Shown here one piece after another: positions 16,816 to 25,656 of a DNA stretch of 64,000 nucleotides (positions within the stretch are counted from its first letter, which is position 1; every line of letters begins with the position of its first letter). The position numbers and the translations under genes are program-made. The notes below the pieces were generated by a model. The model was not told where the DNA came from. It made no database searches and saw only the letters and a list, made by a program, of their open reading frames with translations. Source of the DNA: Teichococcus wenyumeiae (GTDB taxonomy: Bacteria; Pseudomonadota; Alphaproteobacteria; Acetobacterales; Acetobacteraceae); the NCBI RefSeq assembly GCF_003696345.1, contig NZ_RFLX01000004.1:1-64000 (forward strand), given 5' to 3'.

Positions 16816-17802
16816 TCAGGCCGCCAGCAATTCCTTGGCGGCCAGTTCCCTGGCCAGGAAAGCCGCCAGGGCGCCGGGGCCCGAGCGGGCGGTGCCAGCA
16901 AGGCCGGCGGCCTCCTCGGCAGCGGCATTGTAGTTGGTATTGGTGTTGACGTCGTAGACCAGCGCCCGGCCGTCCGCCGTGCGGATGAACTCGACGCCAG
17001 CGACATCAATGCCACTGCTGGACAGGAAGCCTTCCAGCCGCTCCCGCAGCGCGGGCTCCATGCTGCCCTCCGGCAGGATGGTGAAGCGCGGGGCAGCGGC
17101 GGGCGCGGGCTGGGTGCCCACCGGGCAGGCGGCATCGCCAATGGCGCAGACGTCCGCCGGGCAGAGCTCGAACCCCGCAGTGGTATCGACCTCGATCGCA
17201 TAAACAAAGCGGCCGCCGACGAACTCAGCACGGGTGATCACCGGACGCGGCGCGCGGATATATTCTTGCAGCAGCCAGATGCCGTCGATCGGCGCTTCAT
17301 CGTCCGGCAAGGCTGCCAGCTGGTCCGCCAAGGCCTGGGGCGAGGTGAAGAGACGCACGCCGAGGCCCTTGCCGCCCCGGTTCGGCTTCAGGATCACCGG
17401 CCCCTCGCCAAAGTGGCGGCGAGCGGTTTCGATCAGCACCTGCGGATCATCCTGCACCAGCACGGTGTGGGGCACCGAAAGGCCAGCGGCTTCCAGCGCG
17501 GCGTACTGGCGGACCTTGCTGATCTCCAGATCCAGCGCACGGGGGCCGTTCACCACCCGGCGGCCATGGCGGGTAAGCCAGGCCAGCACAGCGGCGGTCA
17601 GCTCAGCGGAATAGCGATGGCCGCGCGTGTGAGAGGACGCGCTCATCCGGTTGTAATAGACGCCTTCCGGCGGCACGGCGGAAAGGTCGAAGACGCCGCG
17701 GGACAGGTCCAGTTCCGCCCATGGCAGACGGATGCGGTCAAAGGCCTCCGCAAGAGGCGGGAGCCAGGCGGGATTCTCGTGAATCACGTAAGCCTTGGTC
17801 AT
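16816..17802 (-). CDS. RimK-like ATP-grasp ligase family protein
   Basis: A 328-residue ATP-grasp protein beginning MTKAYVIHENPAWLPPLAEA. The ATP-grasp core is visible as VVNGPRALDLEISKVRQYAA, then GPVILKPNRGGKGLGVRLF (nucleotide-binding loop), IWLLQEYI, and the metal site VEFIRTADGRALVYDVNTNT. Family members form peptide-like bonds using acyl phosphates (RimK, alpha-L-glutamate ligases); the acceptor here cannot be told. It lies immediately upstream of the Pat-like gene, 12-50 bp depending on that gene's start, on the same strand. The pair is probably an operon, so a link to protein or small-molecule modification is possible but inferred. Confidence 0.82.
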   Translation of the reverse strand: MTKAYVIHENPAWLPPLAEAFDRIRLPWAELDLSRGVFDLSAVPPEGVYYNRMSASSHTRGHRYSAELTAAVLAWLTRHGRRVVNGPRALDLEISKVRQYAALEAAGLSVPHTVLVQDDPQVLIETARRHFGEGPVILKPNRGGKGLGVRLFTSPQALADQLAALPDDEAPIDGIWLLQEYIRAPRPVITRAEFVGGRFVYAIEVDTTAGFELCPADVCAIGDAACPVGTQPAPAAAPRFTILPEGSMEPALRERLEGFLSSSGIDVAGVEFIRTADGRALVYDVNTNTNYNAAAEEAAGLAGTARSGPGALAAFLARELAAKELLAA

Positions 17803-17922
17803 GACGAATCCTTTCCACCACGGTCGGGCGCGTGGCCCCTATTAGGGCCGGTATATGCCTATGGCGCCGCGCCATTCTAGTGGGAAGGATGTGGGTTTGT
17901 TAGTTATCCACTATTTTATGTG

Positions 17923-18441
17923 TCAAAATACATGATTTACGTCCTGACCGAAGCGATCGAAGCGCGCGCCATAGACGTGAAAGGATATCGCCTCCTCTCC
18001 ACTAAGATTCGCCAGCCGATGGATGGCGCCAGGATCGGCAGGGCCGCAGGATGTGGAGCCATGCCCACGCAAGACGACGCCGGTCTGCCGAGGCGTCACA
18101 TTTCCCCCCGGAAGATCGTAGAATGCTTCCGACAACACGCCGCGATAAACGCCGAGAGCGCACCAGGTGCGGTGGGCGTGCACCGGGCTCATCTGGCCAG
18201 GCCGCCAGATCAGAGCCACCACCGCATAAGAGCCGTCCGGATCGGCATGAAGAAGATGCCGGATGTAGCTGTTGGGGCAACTCGGGCAGGAGATCCCGGC
18301 CAGCAGATCCGGATCATGGAGATGAGCCTGGATGGCGACAGCAACACGTTCAGGCCGCCCGGCCATGTCACTGAGCGCGGCCCGGTGAATATCGGCCAGC
18401 ATGGAGGAAAGCCCCGCGGTACGAGGCAGAACAAAGGTCAT
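17923..18441 (-). CDS. Cysteine dioxygenase-type thiol dioxygenase (cupin)
   Basis: A 172-residue cupin. Counted residues match the thiol dioxygenase site well: His88 and His90 (PVHAHRTWC) and His141 (AIHRLANL) for the iron facial triad, Arg61 (YIRH) for the substrate carboxylate, and Ser153-His155-Tyr157 (ISFHVYG) as in mammalian cysteine dioxygenase. Cys94 lies where that enzyme forms its Cys-Tyr crosslink. The family oxidises cysteine, 3-mercaptopropionate or related thiols to sulfinates; bacterial members have varied substrates, so I do not choose one. It follows the GntR gene on the same strand by 5 bp, a likely operon in which that regulator senses the thiol or its product. Confidence 0.85.
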   Translation of the reverse strand: MTFVLPRTAGLSSMLADIHRAALSDMAGRPERVAVAIQAHLHDPDLLAGISCPSCPNSYIRHLLHADPDGSYAVVALIWRPGQMSPVHAHRTWCALGVYRGVLSEAFYDLPGGNVTPRQTGVVLRGHGSTSCGPADPGAIHRLANLSGEEAISFHVYGARFDRFGQDVNHVF

Positions 18442-18446
18442 GGCCT

Positions 18447-19130
18447 CTACACCGCCGTCAGGGCGTCGGGTGCCGTCAATGCTGCCAGAACCATGGCCTG
18501 GGATGCGGCCACCTGCTCCTTCATGAAGGCTGCGGCTTCAGCGGCATGGCCAAGCGCCAGTGCTTCGATCAGCGCATGATGCTCATGGGCCATTTCACCT
18601 GTGCGGTCGCGCCGCCGCAGGCCTAGGGCCAGCATGCGTGTGCTCTCGTCCAGCAGCCGGTCGATCTGCCGTGCCAAGCGGCCATTGCCGGAGAGTTCCG
18701 CTAGCGCGACATGGAAGGCCTTATTGGCATCCAGGAAGGCATGGGTGCTTTCCTCGTCATTCGGCTGGTAACCGCAGGCGCAGATGGAATCGAGGCGGCG
18801 CAGTAGCTCCGCATCCACCCGGCCGGCTGCCAGCCGCGCGGCTTCCGGCTCCAGGAGCAGCCGCATGCCAAAGACCTCATGGATGTCGCGGATGGTGACG
18901 AGCGACACCGTCCACCCACGGCGCGGCACGGCCTGCACCAAGCCTTCTTCAGCCAGCCGGGCCAAAGCTGCCCGGATCGGCGCCTTTCCAAGACCAATCT
19001 GCTGCGCCACCACAGCTTCGCTGAGCGTGGCGCCCGGCCGCATGCGGGTCGTGAGAATTTCTCGCCGCAGCAAGCCGACGGCCTGCTCCGTCAAGGAAGG
19101 CGGAACATCAACCGGCGTCATCAATGACAT
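18447..19130 (-). CDS. GntR-family regulator, FCD (FadR-type) subfamily
   Basis: A 227-residue regulator with an N-terminal winged helix (EQAVGLLRREILTTRMRPGA, then LSEAVVAQQIGLGKAPIRAA and ALARLAEEGLVQAV). An all-helical FCD ligand domain follows (FGMRLLLEPEAARLAAGRVD, then FHVALAELSGNGRLARQIDR and EHHALIEALALGHA). FCD domains bind carboxylic acids, often with a metal. I chose the ATG at 19130 because a promoter and operator lie directly before it (19147-19187), which a longer start would have to cross. The thiol dioxygenase gene follows 5 bp downstream, so it is the likely target. Confidence 0.9.
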   Translation of the reverse strand: MSLMTPVDVPPSLTEQAVGLLRREILTTRMRPGATLSEAVVAQQIGLGKAPIRAALARLAEEGLVQAVPRRGWTVSLVTIRDIHEVFGMRLLLEPEAARLAAGRVDAELLRRLDSICACGYQPNDEESTHAFLDANKAFHVALAELSGNGRLARQIDRLLDESTRMLALGLRRRDRTGEMAHEHHALIEALALGHAAEAAAFMKEQVAASQAMVLAALTAPDALTAV

Positions 19131-19146
19131 GCAGCTAAACTTCCAC

Positions 19147-19187
19147 TGACATGTCACAACATTATCGAAGCGGAAGTGGCGATGCAA
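19147..19187 (-). promoter_or_regulatory. Promoter and palindromic operator of the GntR-thiol dioxygenase operon
   Basis: Read on the minus strand: TTGCAT (19187-19182), a 17-bp spacer, TAATGT (19164-19159), then the perfect 10-bp palindrome TGACATGTCA (19156-19147) at the expected transcription start. GGAAG and the ATG at 19130 follow, giving a short leader of about 20 nt. The palindrome is well placed for autorepression by the GntR protein it precedes. Confidence 0.65.
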
Positions 19188-19204
19188 GGAAGCCGCCACC
19201 AACG

Positions 19205-19235
19205 AAAAACCCCCGGCACCTTACGGTACCGGGGG
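19205..19235 (-). terminator. Rho-independent terminator of the cold-shock-domain gene
   Basis: On the minus strand CCCCCGGTACC / GGTGCCGGGGG (loop GTAA, one G-U pair) is followed by TTTTT. It lies about 30 bp after the stop codon at 19267. Confidence 0.85.
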
Positions 19236-19266
19236 CTTTCCAAAGCCTGTCGCGGTGAGGCGAAGG

Positions 19267-20058
19267 TTAGTCCTTCATCACCACGGCCTGACGGCCGCGC
19301 TGCCCGTCCTTAACTTCCAGCGCCACCTTCTCACCCTGCTGCACGTCCTGCTTGCCAGCGCGCTGCAGAACGGAGGAGTGCAGGAACACGTCCTGGCCGC
19401 CATCGTCCGGAGTCACGAAGCCGAAGCCGCGCACCTGGTCGAACCACTTAACAGTGCCGTTCACCGCATAGGTCGGGCCGCTGTCGTCACGGCCGAAGTC
19501 GCGGCGCGGCGGCGGACGGTCACCGAAGGAGCGCGGCGCGCCGAAGCCGCCGCCGCCGCCACCGAAGCGGTCGCCACCACCGAAGTCACGGCGCGGCGGA
19601 CGGTCGCCGAAGCCACCACCACCACCGAAGCGGTCGCCACCACCGAAGTCGCGACGCGGCGGGCGGTCGCCGAAGCCACCACCACCACCAAAGCCGCCGG
19701 GAGCACCGAAGTCGCGGCGCGGCGGGCGGTCACCGAAGTCGCGGCGGGGCGGACGGTCGCCGAAGCGGTCACCGCCGAAGTCGCGGCGCGGCGGACGGTC
19801 TCCACCACCCGGGCCCAGCTTACGCTCATGGATCTTGGTAACCAGCCGGCGCCCCTGCCGGTCGGAGCCAATCTCGCAGACCAGCTTGTCGCCAGTCTCG
19901 GGGGGCTCAATTCCCGCCTCGGTCAGGGCCGATGCGTGGAAGAACACATCCTGGCCATCCGGGCCCAGTACAAAGCCGAACCCCTTACGGCCATTGTACC
20001 ACTTCACCTCGGCCTCAATCGGCCCGGTGCCACCCTGCGAATCGTTGTCCGGCAACAC
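19267..20058 (-). CDS. Protein with two cold-shock domains joined by an Arg/Gly-rich repeat linker
   Basis: A 263-residue protein. Cold-shock domain 1 (about residues 13-78) carries VKWYNGRKGFGFV and DVFFHASAL; domain 2 (about 198-260) carries VKWFDQVRGFGFV and DVFLHSSVL. Both keep the RNP1/RNP2-type aromatic residues for single-stranded nucleic acid binding. Between them, residues 82-194 are low complexity: six copies of DRPPRRDF or a variant separated by glycine-rich GGGGGFG stretches, much like RGG-box disordered regions. Double-CSD proteins are common in alphaproteobacteria, but usually with a short linker. The start is GTG at 20058 (a TTG follows), with no strong ribosome site, so the exact N-terminus is uncertain. 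A terminator follows at 19205-19235. Confidence 0.9.
   Translation of the reverse strand: MLPDNDSQGGTGPIEAEVKWYNGRKGFGFVLGPDGQDVFFHASALTEAGIEPPETGDKLVCEIGSDRQGRRLVTKIHERKLGPGGGDRPPRRDFGGDRFGDRPPRRDFGDRPPRRDFGAPGGFGGGGGFGDRPPRRDFGGGDRFGGGGGFGDRPPRRDFGGGDRFGGGGGGFGAPRSFGDRPPPRRDFGRDDSGPTYAVNGTVKWFDQVRGFGFVTPDDGGQDVFLHSSVLQRAGKQDVQQGEKVALEVKDGQRGRQAVVMKD
19477..19815 (-). repeat. In-frame repeat coding for the DRPPRRDF/Gly-rich linker
   Basis: About 340 bp of imperfect direct repeats encode DRPPRRDFGG-type units at residues 87, 101, 110, 131, 152 and 180 of the cold-shock protein. Unit spacings are multiples of three (27-84 bp), so copy-number changes would keep the frame. Confidence 0.85.
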
Positions 20059-20238
20059 TGCGTCTCGTATCCGTAAAAACTACACGGCCCGACGGGATGC
20101 AGGACCGGCCCCAACATCCTTGCACCACAGGGCAACGATTGCTAGCCGAATCGGTGAAATTCACAAAGGAGTGGCTTGTTTTTCGGTGCCGCGAACAATG
20201 AGGAGGGGCCGGCAGGGCCGCCCCCTCCCCGCTCAGCC

Positions 20239-21033
20239 TTAACCGGCGTCGGCCAGGGCCCGCTTGGCCATCACGCCAACAAGATGCGCGCGGTATTCGG
20301 CGCTGCCGTGGATGTCGCTGTTAAGGTCGTCCGACGACTGCTTCACGCCTTCCAGCGCAGCGGCAGACCAGTTGGAAGCCAGCGCCACTTCCATATCGGC
20401 CTGCCGGAAGGCACAGGGGCCGGCGCCATTCACGCCCACCCGCACCCCGGCAGGCCCCTTGGCCACGAAGACCCCGGCCATGGAGTAGCGGCTCGCCGGG
20501 TTGCGCAGCTTGGCGTAACCAGCCTTCTCGGGAATCGGGAAGGACACGGCCACCAACAATTCGCCCGGCTCCAGCGCCGTGGTGAACATGCCCAGGAAGA
20601 ATTCGTCAGCCGGGATGCGGCGGCTGTTGGTGATGAAGGTCGCGTTCAACGCCAGCGCCGCCGCCGGGTAGTCCGCCGCCGGGTCGTTATTGGCCAGGCT
20701 GCCACCGAGCGTGCCGCGATTGCGCACCTGCGTGTCGCCAATCGTGGCGGCCATGCGGGCCAGCGCCGGAATGCTTTCCGTCACCAGCGGGTTGGTGGCG
20801 ACCTCGTAATGCTTGGTCATCGCACCGATCACCAGCGCATCGCCTTCCCGCTTCACGCCGCGCAGCTCGGCGATGCCGCCGAGATCCACCAGCGCGGTTG
20901 GGCGGTTCAGCCGGTGCTTCAGCGCCGGCAGCAGCGTCATGCCGCCGGAGATGGGCTTGGCATCCGGGTCCGCAGCCAGGATCTTGACCGCATCGGCCAC
21001 CGAGGTGGGCTTGTGGTACTCGAAATCGTACAT
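20239..21033 (-). CDS. Molybdenum hydroxylase FAD-binding medium subunit (CoxM-like)
   Basis: A 264-residue subunit starting MYDFEYHKPTSVADAVKILA. FAD-binding motifs of the xanthine dehydrogenase/CO dehydrogenase family are present: KPISGGMTLLPALK in place of AGGxSL, and TQVRNRGTLGGSLANNDPAA near residue 110. It follows the 2Fe-2S subunit gene by 12 bp in the same direction. The large molybdopterin subunit (CoxL) that completes such enzymes is not adjacent on either side. A hairpin GGAGGGG/CCCCCTCC at 20202-20228, just after the stop, lacks a clear T tract and is only a weak terminator candidate. The substrate (CO, a purine, nicotinate or another aromatic) cannot be inferred. Confidence 0.9.
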   Translation of the reverse strand: MYDFEYHKPTSVADAVKILAADPDAKPISGGMTLLPALKHRLNRPTALVDLGGIAELRGVKREGDALVIGAMTKHYEVATNPLVTESIPALARMAATIGDTQVRNRGTLGGSLANNDPAADYPAAALALNATFITNSRRIPADEFFLGMFTTALEPGELLVAVSFPIPEKAGYAKLRNPASRYSMAGVFVAKGPAGVRVGVNGAGPCAFRQADMEVALASNWSAAALEGVKQSSDDLNSDIHGSAEYRAHLVGVMAKRALADAG

Positions 21034-21045
21034 GCCCTGCTCTCC

Positions 21046-21546
21046 TTAGCCAGCCGGCGCCAGTTCGGCGCGCTTGCCATGCATCACATCGGCCGCGGCG
21101 GTGATCGCCTTGACGATGTTATGGTAGCCGGTGCAGCGGCAGATGTTGCCATCCAGGCCCTCGCGGATCTCGTGCTCGGTTAGCCCCTGGGGATTCTTCT
21201 GCACGAGGTCGATGGCGCTCATCACCATGCCCGGGGTGCAGAAACCGCATTGCAGCGCATGGTACTCGCGGAAGGCTTCCTGCATCGGGTGCAGCGTGCC
21301 ATCGGCCGCAGCCAGACCCTCGATGGTGGTCACCTTCGCGCCTTCGGCCTGAACCGCCAGGATGGTGCAGGCTTTTACGCTCTCCCCATCGACATGGACC
21401 ACGCAGGCCCCGCACTGGCTGGTGTCGCAGCCGACATGGGTGCCGGTCAGGCGCAGCTTCTCGCGCAGCAGCTCCACGAGCAGCGTGCGGCTTTCGACCT
21501 CGACCGTGTGATTCTGGCCGTTCACGGTCAGTGTGACCTGCGGCAT
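21046..21546 (-). CDS. Molybdenum hydroxylase 2Fe-2S small subunit (CoxS-like)
   Basis: A 166-residue iron-sulfur subunit. The plant-type ferredoxin cluster is [20 protein letters not shown] followed by its fourth cysteine, and the second cluster uses CGFCTPGM and CRCTGYHNI. The true start is the ATG at 21546 ([20 protein letters not shown]), preceded by GGAGGA; the frame is open to 21606 without conserved sequence. It transfers electrons from the molybdopterin site to FAD in three-subunit hydroxylases. Its partner coxM follows; coxL is missing from the vicinity. A coxG-type gene lies at the far end of the window (63271). Confidence 0.93.
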   Translation of the reverse strand: MPQVTLTVNGQNHTVEVESRTLLVELLREKLRLTGTHVGCDTSQCGACVVHVDGESVKACTILAVQAEGAKVTTIEGLAAADGTLHPMQEAFREYHALQCGFCTPGMVMSAIDLVQKNPQGLTEHEIREGLDGNICRCTGYHNIVKAITAAADVMHGKRAELAPAG

Positions 21547-21699
21547 TGGCGCATCCTCCGGAGGCGAAGACGCCGCGACGCGCGGCGATCGGGGATGAAG
21601 AGTCATCCGAGCCCAGGGCGCCCGTCAAGTCAGCCCAGCATGATCGCAGCGGTTCCTGGCAGAAGAAATCCGCGAATGCGATGCGTTCGCAAGTAAAGC

Positions 21700-21725
21700 A
21701 GTAAGAAAAGGGGCCGAAGCCCCTT
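21700..21725 (-). terminator. Rho-independent terminator of the dpp operon
   Basis: On the minus strand AAGGGGC-TTCG-GCCCCTT runs into TTTTCTTAC. It lies about 13 bp after the dppF stop at 21738 and ends the five- or six-gene minus-strand transport operon. Confidence 0.8.
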
Positions 21726-21737
21726 CTCTGTCGTTAC

Positions 21738-22798
21738 TCAGGCGTATTCGGCCACATTGCGCGCCAGCGGGTTCTGGCTTGCCGGTAGGTCGTGCAGGTG
21801 GCAGGCCGCCCAATGTCCCGTCACCGTCTGCTGCAGCCGCGGCTCGTCGCTCCTGCAGCGGTCGAAGGCATAGGGGCAGCGGGTATGGAACCGGCATCCG
21901 GGCGGCGGCCGGATCGGGCTCGGCACATCGCCCTTCAGGATGATGCGTTCCCGCGCCGCCCCGGGCTCCGGCACCGGCACGGCGGAAAGCAGTGCCTCGG
22001 TATAGGGATGTTTGGGCGCGGCGAAGAGGCTGCGCTTCGGCGCGATCTCGACGATCTTGCCCAGATACATCACCGCCACGCGATGCGTCATATGCTCGAC
22101 GATCGCCAAGTCGTGACTGATGAAGAGCAGCGCCAGCCCGAGTTCCTTCTGCAGATCCTGCAGCAGGTTCACGATCTGCGCCTTCACCGACACGTCCAGT
22201 GCCGAAACCGCTTCGTCGCAGATGATCAGCTCAGGCTCACCTGCCAGGGCGCGCGCGATACAGATACGCTGGCGCTGGCCGCCAGAGAATTCGTGCGGGA
22301 AGCGTTCCACCGCATCGCGCGGCAGCCGCACGGTGTCCATCAGCTTGCCGAGGCGCTCATTAAGGTCGGCGGAGTTCTTCGCCAGGCCATAATTGCGGAT
22401 CGGCTCCGCCAGCAGGTCGCGCACCCGCATGCGCGGGTTCAGGCTGCTGAACGGGTCCTGGAAGACCACGCCGATGCGGCGGCGGACGGGGCGCAGCTTG
22501 CCCTCGGACAGGTCGTCGATGCGCTGCCCGTCGAGGACCACCTGCCCGCCCGTGGGATTGTAGAGGCGCAGGATGGTCTTGCCGACGGTGGACTTGCCGC
22601 AGCCGGATTCACCGACGAGCGAGAGCGTCTCGCCCTTGTTGACGTTGAAGGACACGCCATCCACGGCATAGACATGGCCGGTGGTGCCGCCGAAGAAGCC
22701 CGCCTTGATGGGGAAGTGCTTCTTGAGGTCGTTGACCTCCAGCAGCGGCCGGCCGGCATTGGCCGTGAGTTGATCCACGGTTCGGCTCATGGTCTCGC

Positions 22799-22802
<4 letters not shown>
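21738..22802 (-). CDS. dppF: Dipeptide/oligopeptide ABC transporter ATP-binding protein (DppF/OppF type)
   Basis: A 354-residue ATPase that powers peptide import. Walker [11 protein letters not shown]-loop [14 protein letters not shown], signature [15 protein letters not shown], Walker [13 protein letters not shown]. The C-terminal oligopeptide domain has [20 protein letters not shown] and the cysteine-containing [15 protein letters not shown] found in Opp/Dpp ATPases, thought to hold an iron-sulfur cluster in some members. ATG at 22802 overlaps the dppD stop (ATGA). Confidence 0.93.
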
Positions 22803-23788
<986 letters not shown>

Positions 23789-23793
23789 GGTGC

Positions 23794-24708
23794 TTACACC
23801 CGCTTCGCCATGCGCGGGTCGAGGGAATCCCGCAGGCCGTCGCCCAGGAGGTTCACCGCCAGCACGGTAATGGAAAGAAAGATGGCCGGGAAGAACACGA
23901 TATACGGCTTCACCTGCCACAGGGCACGGCCCTCGGCCATGATATTGCCCCAGGACGGGATGATCGGCGGCGTGCCGGCCCCGATAAAGCTCAGGATGGC
24001 CTCGGCGATCATGGCGCTGGCGCAGATATAGGTCGCCTGCACCGTCATGGGCGCCAGGGTATTCGGCAGGATGTGCCGCCAGATGATGACCGGCGTGCGC
24101 GTGCCCGAGGCGATCGCCGCCTCGACATAAGGCTGCTCGCGCAAGCTCAGCACCACGCCACGCACGAGGCGTGAGACGCGCGGAATCTCGGCCACGGTGA
24201 TGGCCAGGATGACGTTGCCGACCGAGCCACGGGTCAGCGCCATCAGCGCGATGGCCAGCAGGATGGAGGGGATCGACATCAGCCCGTCCATGACACGCAT
24301 GATGATGCTGTCGGCCCAGCGAACGAAGCCGGCGACAAGACCGATGAACAGGCCGATGATCGAGGAGGCGATGGCCACGCCGAAGCCGACGGTCAGCGAC
24401 ACGCGGGTGCCATAAAGCACGCGGGAATAGACGTCGCGGCCCAGCATGTCCGTGCCGAACCACCAGCGCTCACCCGGCGGGCGGGTACGCATGGCCGGCG
24501 CCAGGGCGGTCGGGTCCTTGGTCCACAGGAAGGGCGCGAAGACGGCGATGGCCAGCATCACCAGCAGCAGGAACCCACCGATGGCAATGGTGGGATAGCG
24601 GTACAGGTAGCCGAGAACGCCTTTCCGCGCGCGGCGGTTCGGCAGGATGTCCGGCATCTGGGGCGCGGCGGCGGGGACCCCGCCGGGCGGGAGTGCGGTG
24701 GTGCTCAA
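23794..24708 (-). CDS. dppC: Dipeptide/oligopeptide ABC transporter permease (DppC type)
   Basis: The 304-residue inner-membrane permease has an N-terminal cytoplasmic stretch and first helix ([20 protein letters not shown]), then the family block [20 protein letters not shown]. The EAA coupling motif reads [20 protein letters not shown]. It ends [13 protein letters not shown], as DppC proteins do. About six membrane segments. The ATG overlaps the dppB stop by 4 bp. Confidence 0.93.
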   Translation of the reverse strand: MSTTALPPGGVPAAAPQMPDILPNRRARKGVLGYLYRYPTIAIGGFLLLVMLAIAVFAPFLWTKDPTALAPAMRTRPPGERWWFGTDMLGRDVYSRVLYGTRVSLTVGFGVAIASSIIGLFIGLVAGFVRWADSIIMRVMDGLMSIPSILLAIALMALTRGSVGNVILAITVAEIPRVSRLVRGVVLSLREQPYVEAAIASGTRTPVIIWRHILPNTLAPMTVQATYICASAMIAEAILSFIGAGTPPIIPSWGNIMAEGRALWQVKPYIVFFPAIFLSITVLAVNLLGDGLRDSLDPRMAKRV

Positions 24709-25646
24709 TACCGGATCCTCGGGTCGAAGAGGGTGTAGCTCAGGTCAATCACCAGATTGACCAGCACGTAAACGAAGGAGAACAGCAGGATCACGCCCTG
24801 AATGACAGGATAGTCGCGGCGCAGAATGGCATCCACTGTCAGACGGCCCAGGCCAGGAATTGCGAAGACGCTCTCCGTCACCACGGCGCCGCCGATCAGC
24901 AGCGCAACGCCGATGCCGATCACGGTGACGATCGGCACGGCAGCGTTCTTCAGCGCGTGCAGGAACAGGATGGTGCGCTGGCCGGCGCCCTTGGCACGGG
25001 CGGTGCGGATGTAATCCTGCTGCAGGATCTCCAGCATCGTCGCGCGGGTGATGCGGGCGATCAGCGCGATATAAACGCCGCCGAGCGAGATGGCCGGCAG
25101 GATCAGGTTCTGCAGCCAGGGCCAGAAGCCATTGGAAATCGGCGTATAACCCTGCACCGGCACCCAGTCGAGTTGCAGGGCAAAGATATAGGCCAGCACA
25201 TAGCCGACCACGAAGACTGGGACGGAGAAGCCCAGCACAGCGAAGCTCATCACCATCCGGTCGATCCAGGAGCCGGACTTCCAGGCCGCCACGACACCCA
25301 TCGGCACGGCAATGCCGATCGCCAGGATCAGCGTCACCACCATCAGGGACAGGGTCGGCTCGATCCGCTGCGCGATCATGCGCGTCACCGGCAGGTTGGT
25401 GAAGATCGACAGGCCAAGGTCGCCCTGGATGATGCGGAAGGCCCATTCACCAAAGCGAATCAGAAAGGGACGGTCCAAGCCGAGGCTGGCCCGGATCCGC
25501 TCCACATCGGCAGGCGTCGCCTGGTCGCCAGCGATCACCGCCGCCGGGTCGCCCGGCGCCAAGTATAGCAGGCTGAATACAAAGAGCGCGACAATCGCCA
25601 TGACTGGAATCGTCGAAGCGATGCGTCGGATGATATAGGCAAACAT
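24705..25646 (-). CDS. dppB: Dipeptide/oligopeptide ABC transporter permease (DppB type)
   Basis: A 313-residue permease beginning MFAYIIRRIASTIPVMAIVA, the standard DppB N-terminus. The block LYLAPGDPAAVIAGDQA follows, then the EAA motif around RAKGAGQRTILFLHALKNAA and C-terminal [16 protein letters not shown] at 25673 would add nine residues and overlap the binding-protein gene; I prefer the ATG at 25646, 10 bp after the end of that gene, with CGGA upstream. Confidence 0.93.
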   Translation of the reverse strand: MFAYIIRRIASTIPVMAIVALFVFSLLYLAPGDPAAVIAGDQATPADVERIRASLGLDRPFLIRFGEWAFRIIQGDLGLSIFTNLPVTRMIAQRIEPTLSLMVVTLILAIGIAVPMGVVAAWKSGSWIDRMVMSFAVLGFSVPVFVVGYVLAYIFALQLDWVPVQGYTPISNGFWPWLQNLILPAISLGGVYIALIARITRATMLEILQQDYIRTARAKGAGQRTILFLHALKNAAVPIVTVIGIGVALLIGGAVVTESVFAIPGLGRLTVDAILRRDYPVIQGVILLFSFVYVLVNLVIDLSYTLFDPRIRY

Positions 25647-25656
25647 GAGAATCCGA

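Noticed and set aside
19477-19815. Regularly spaced repeats that could suggest a CRISPR array
   Set aside because: The units are in frame inside a gene, vary in length and sequence, and encode a DRPPRRDF/Gly linker; there are no unique spacers.
20202-20228. Hairpin after coxM as a terminator
   Set aside because: GGAGGGG/CCCCCTCC pairs well, but no T run follows on the minus strand; kept only as a remark in the coxM entry.
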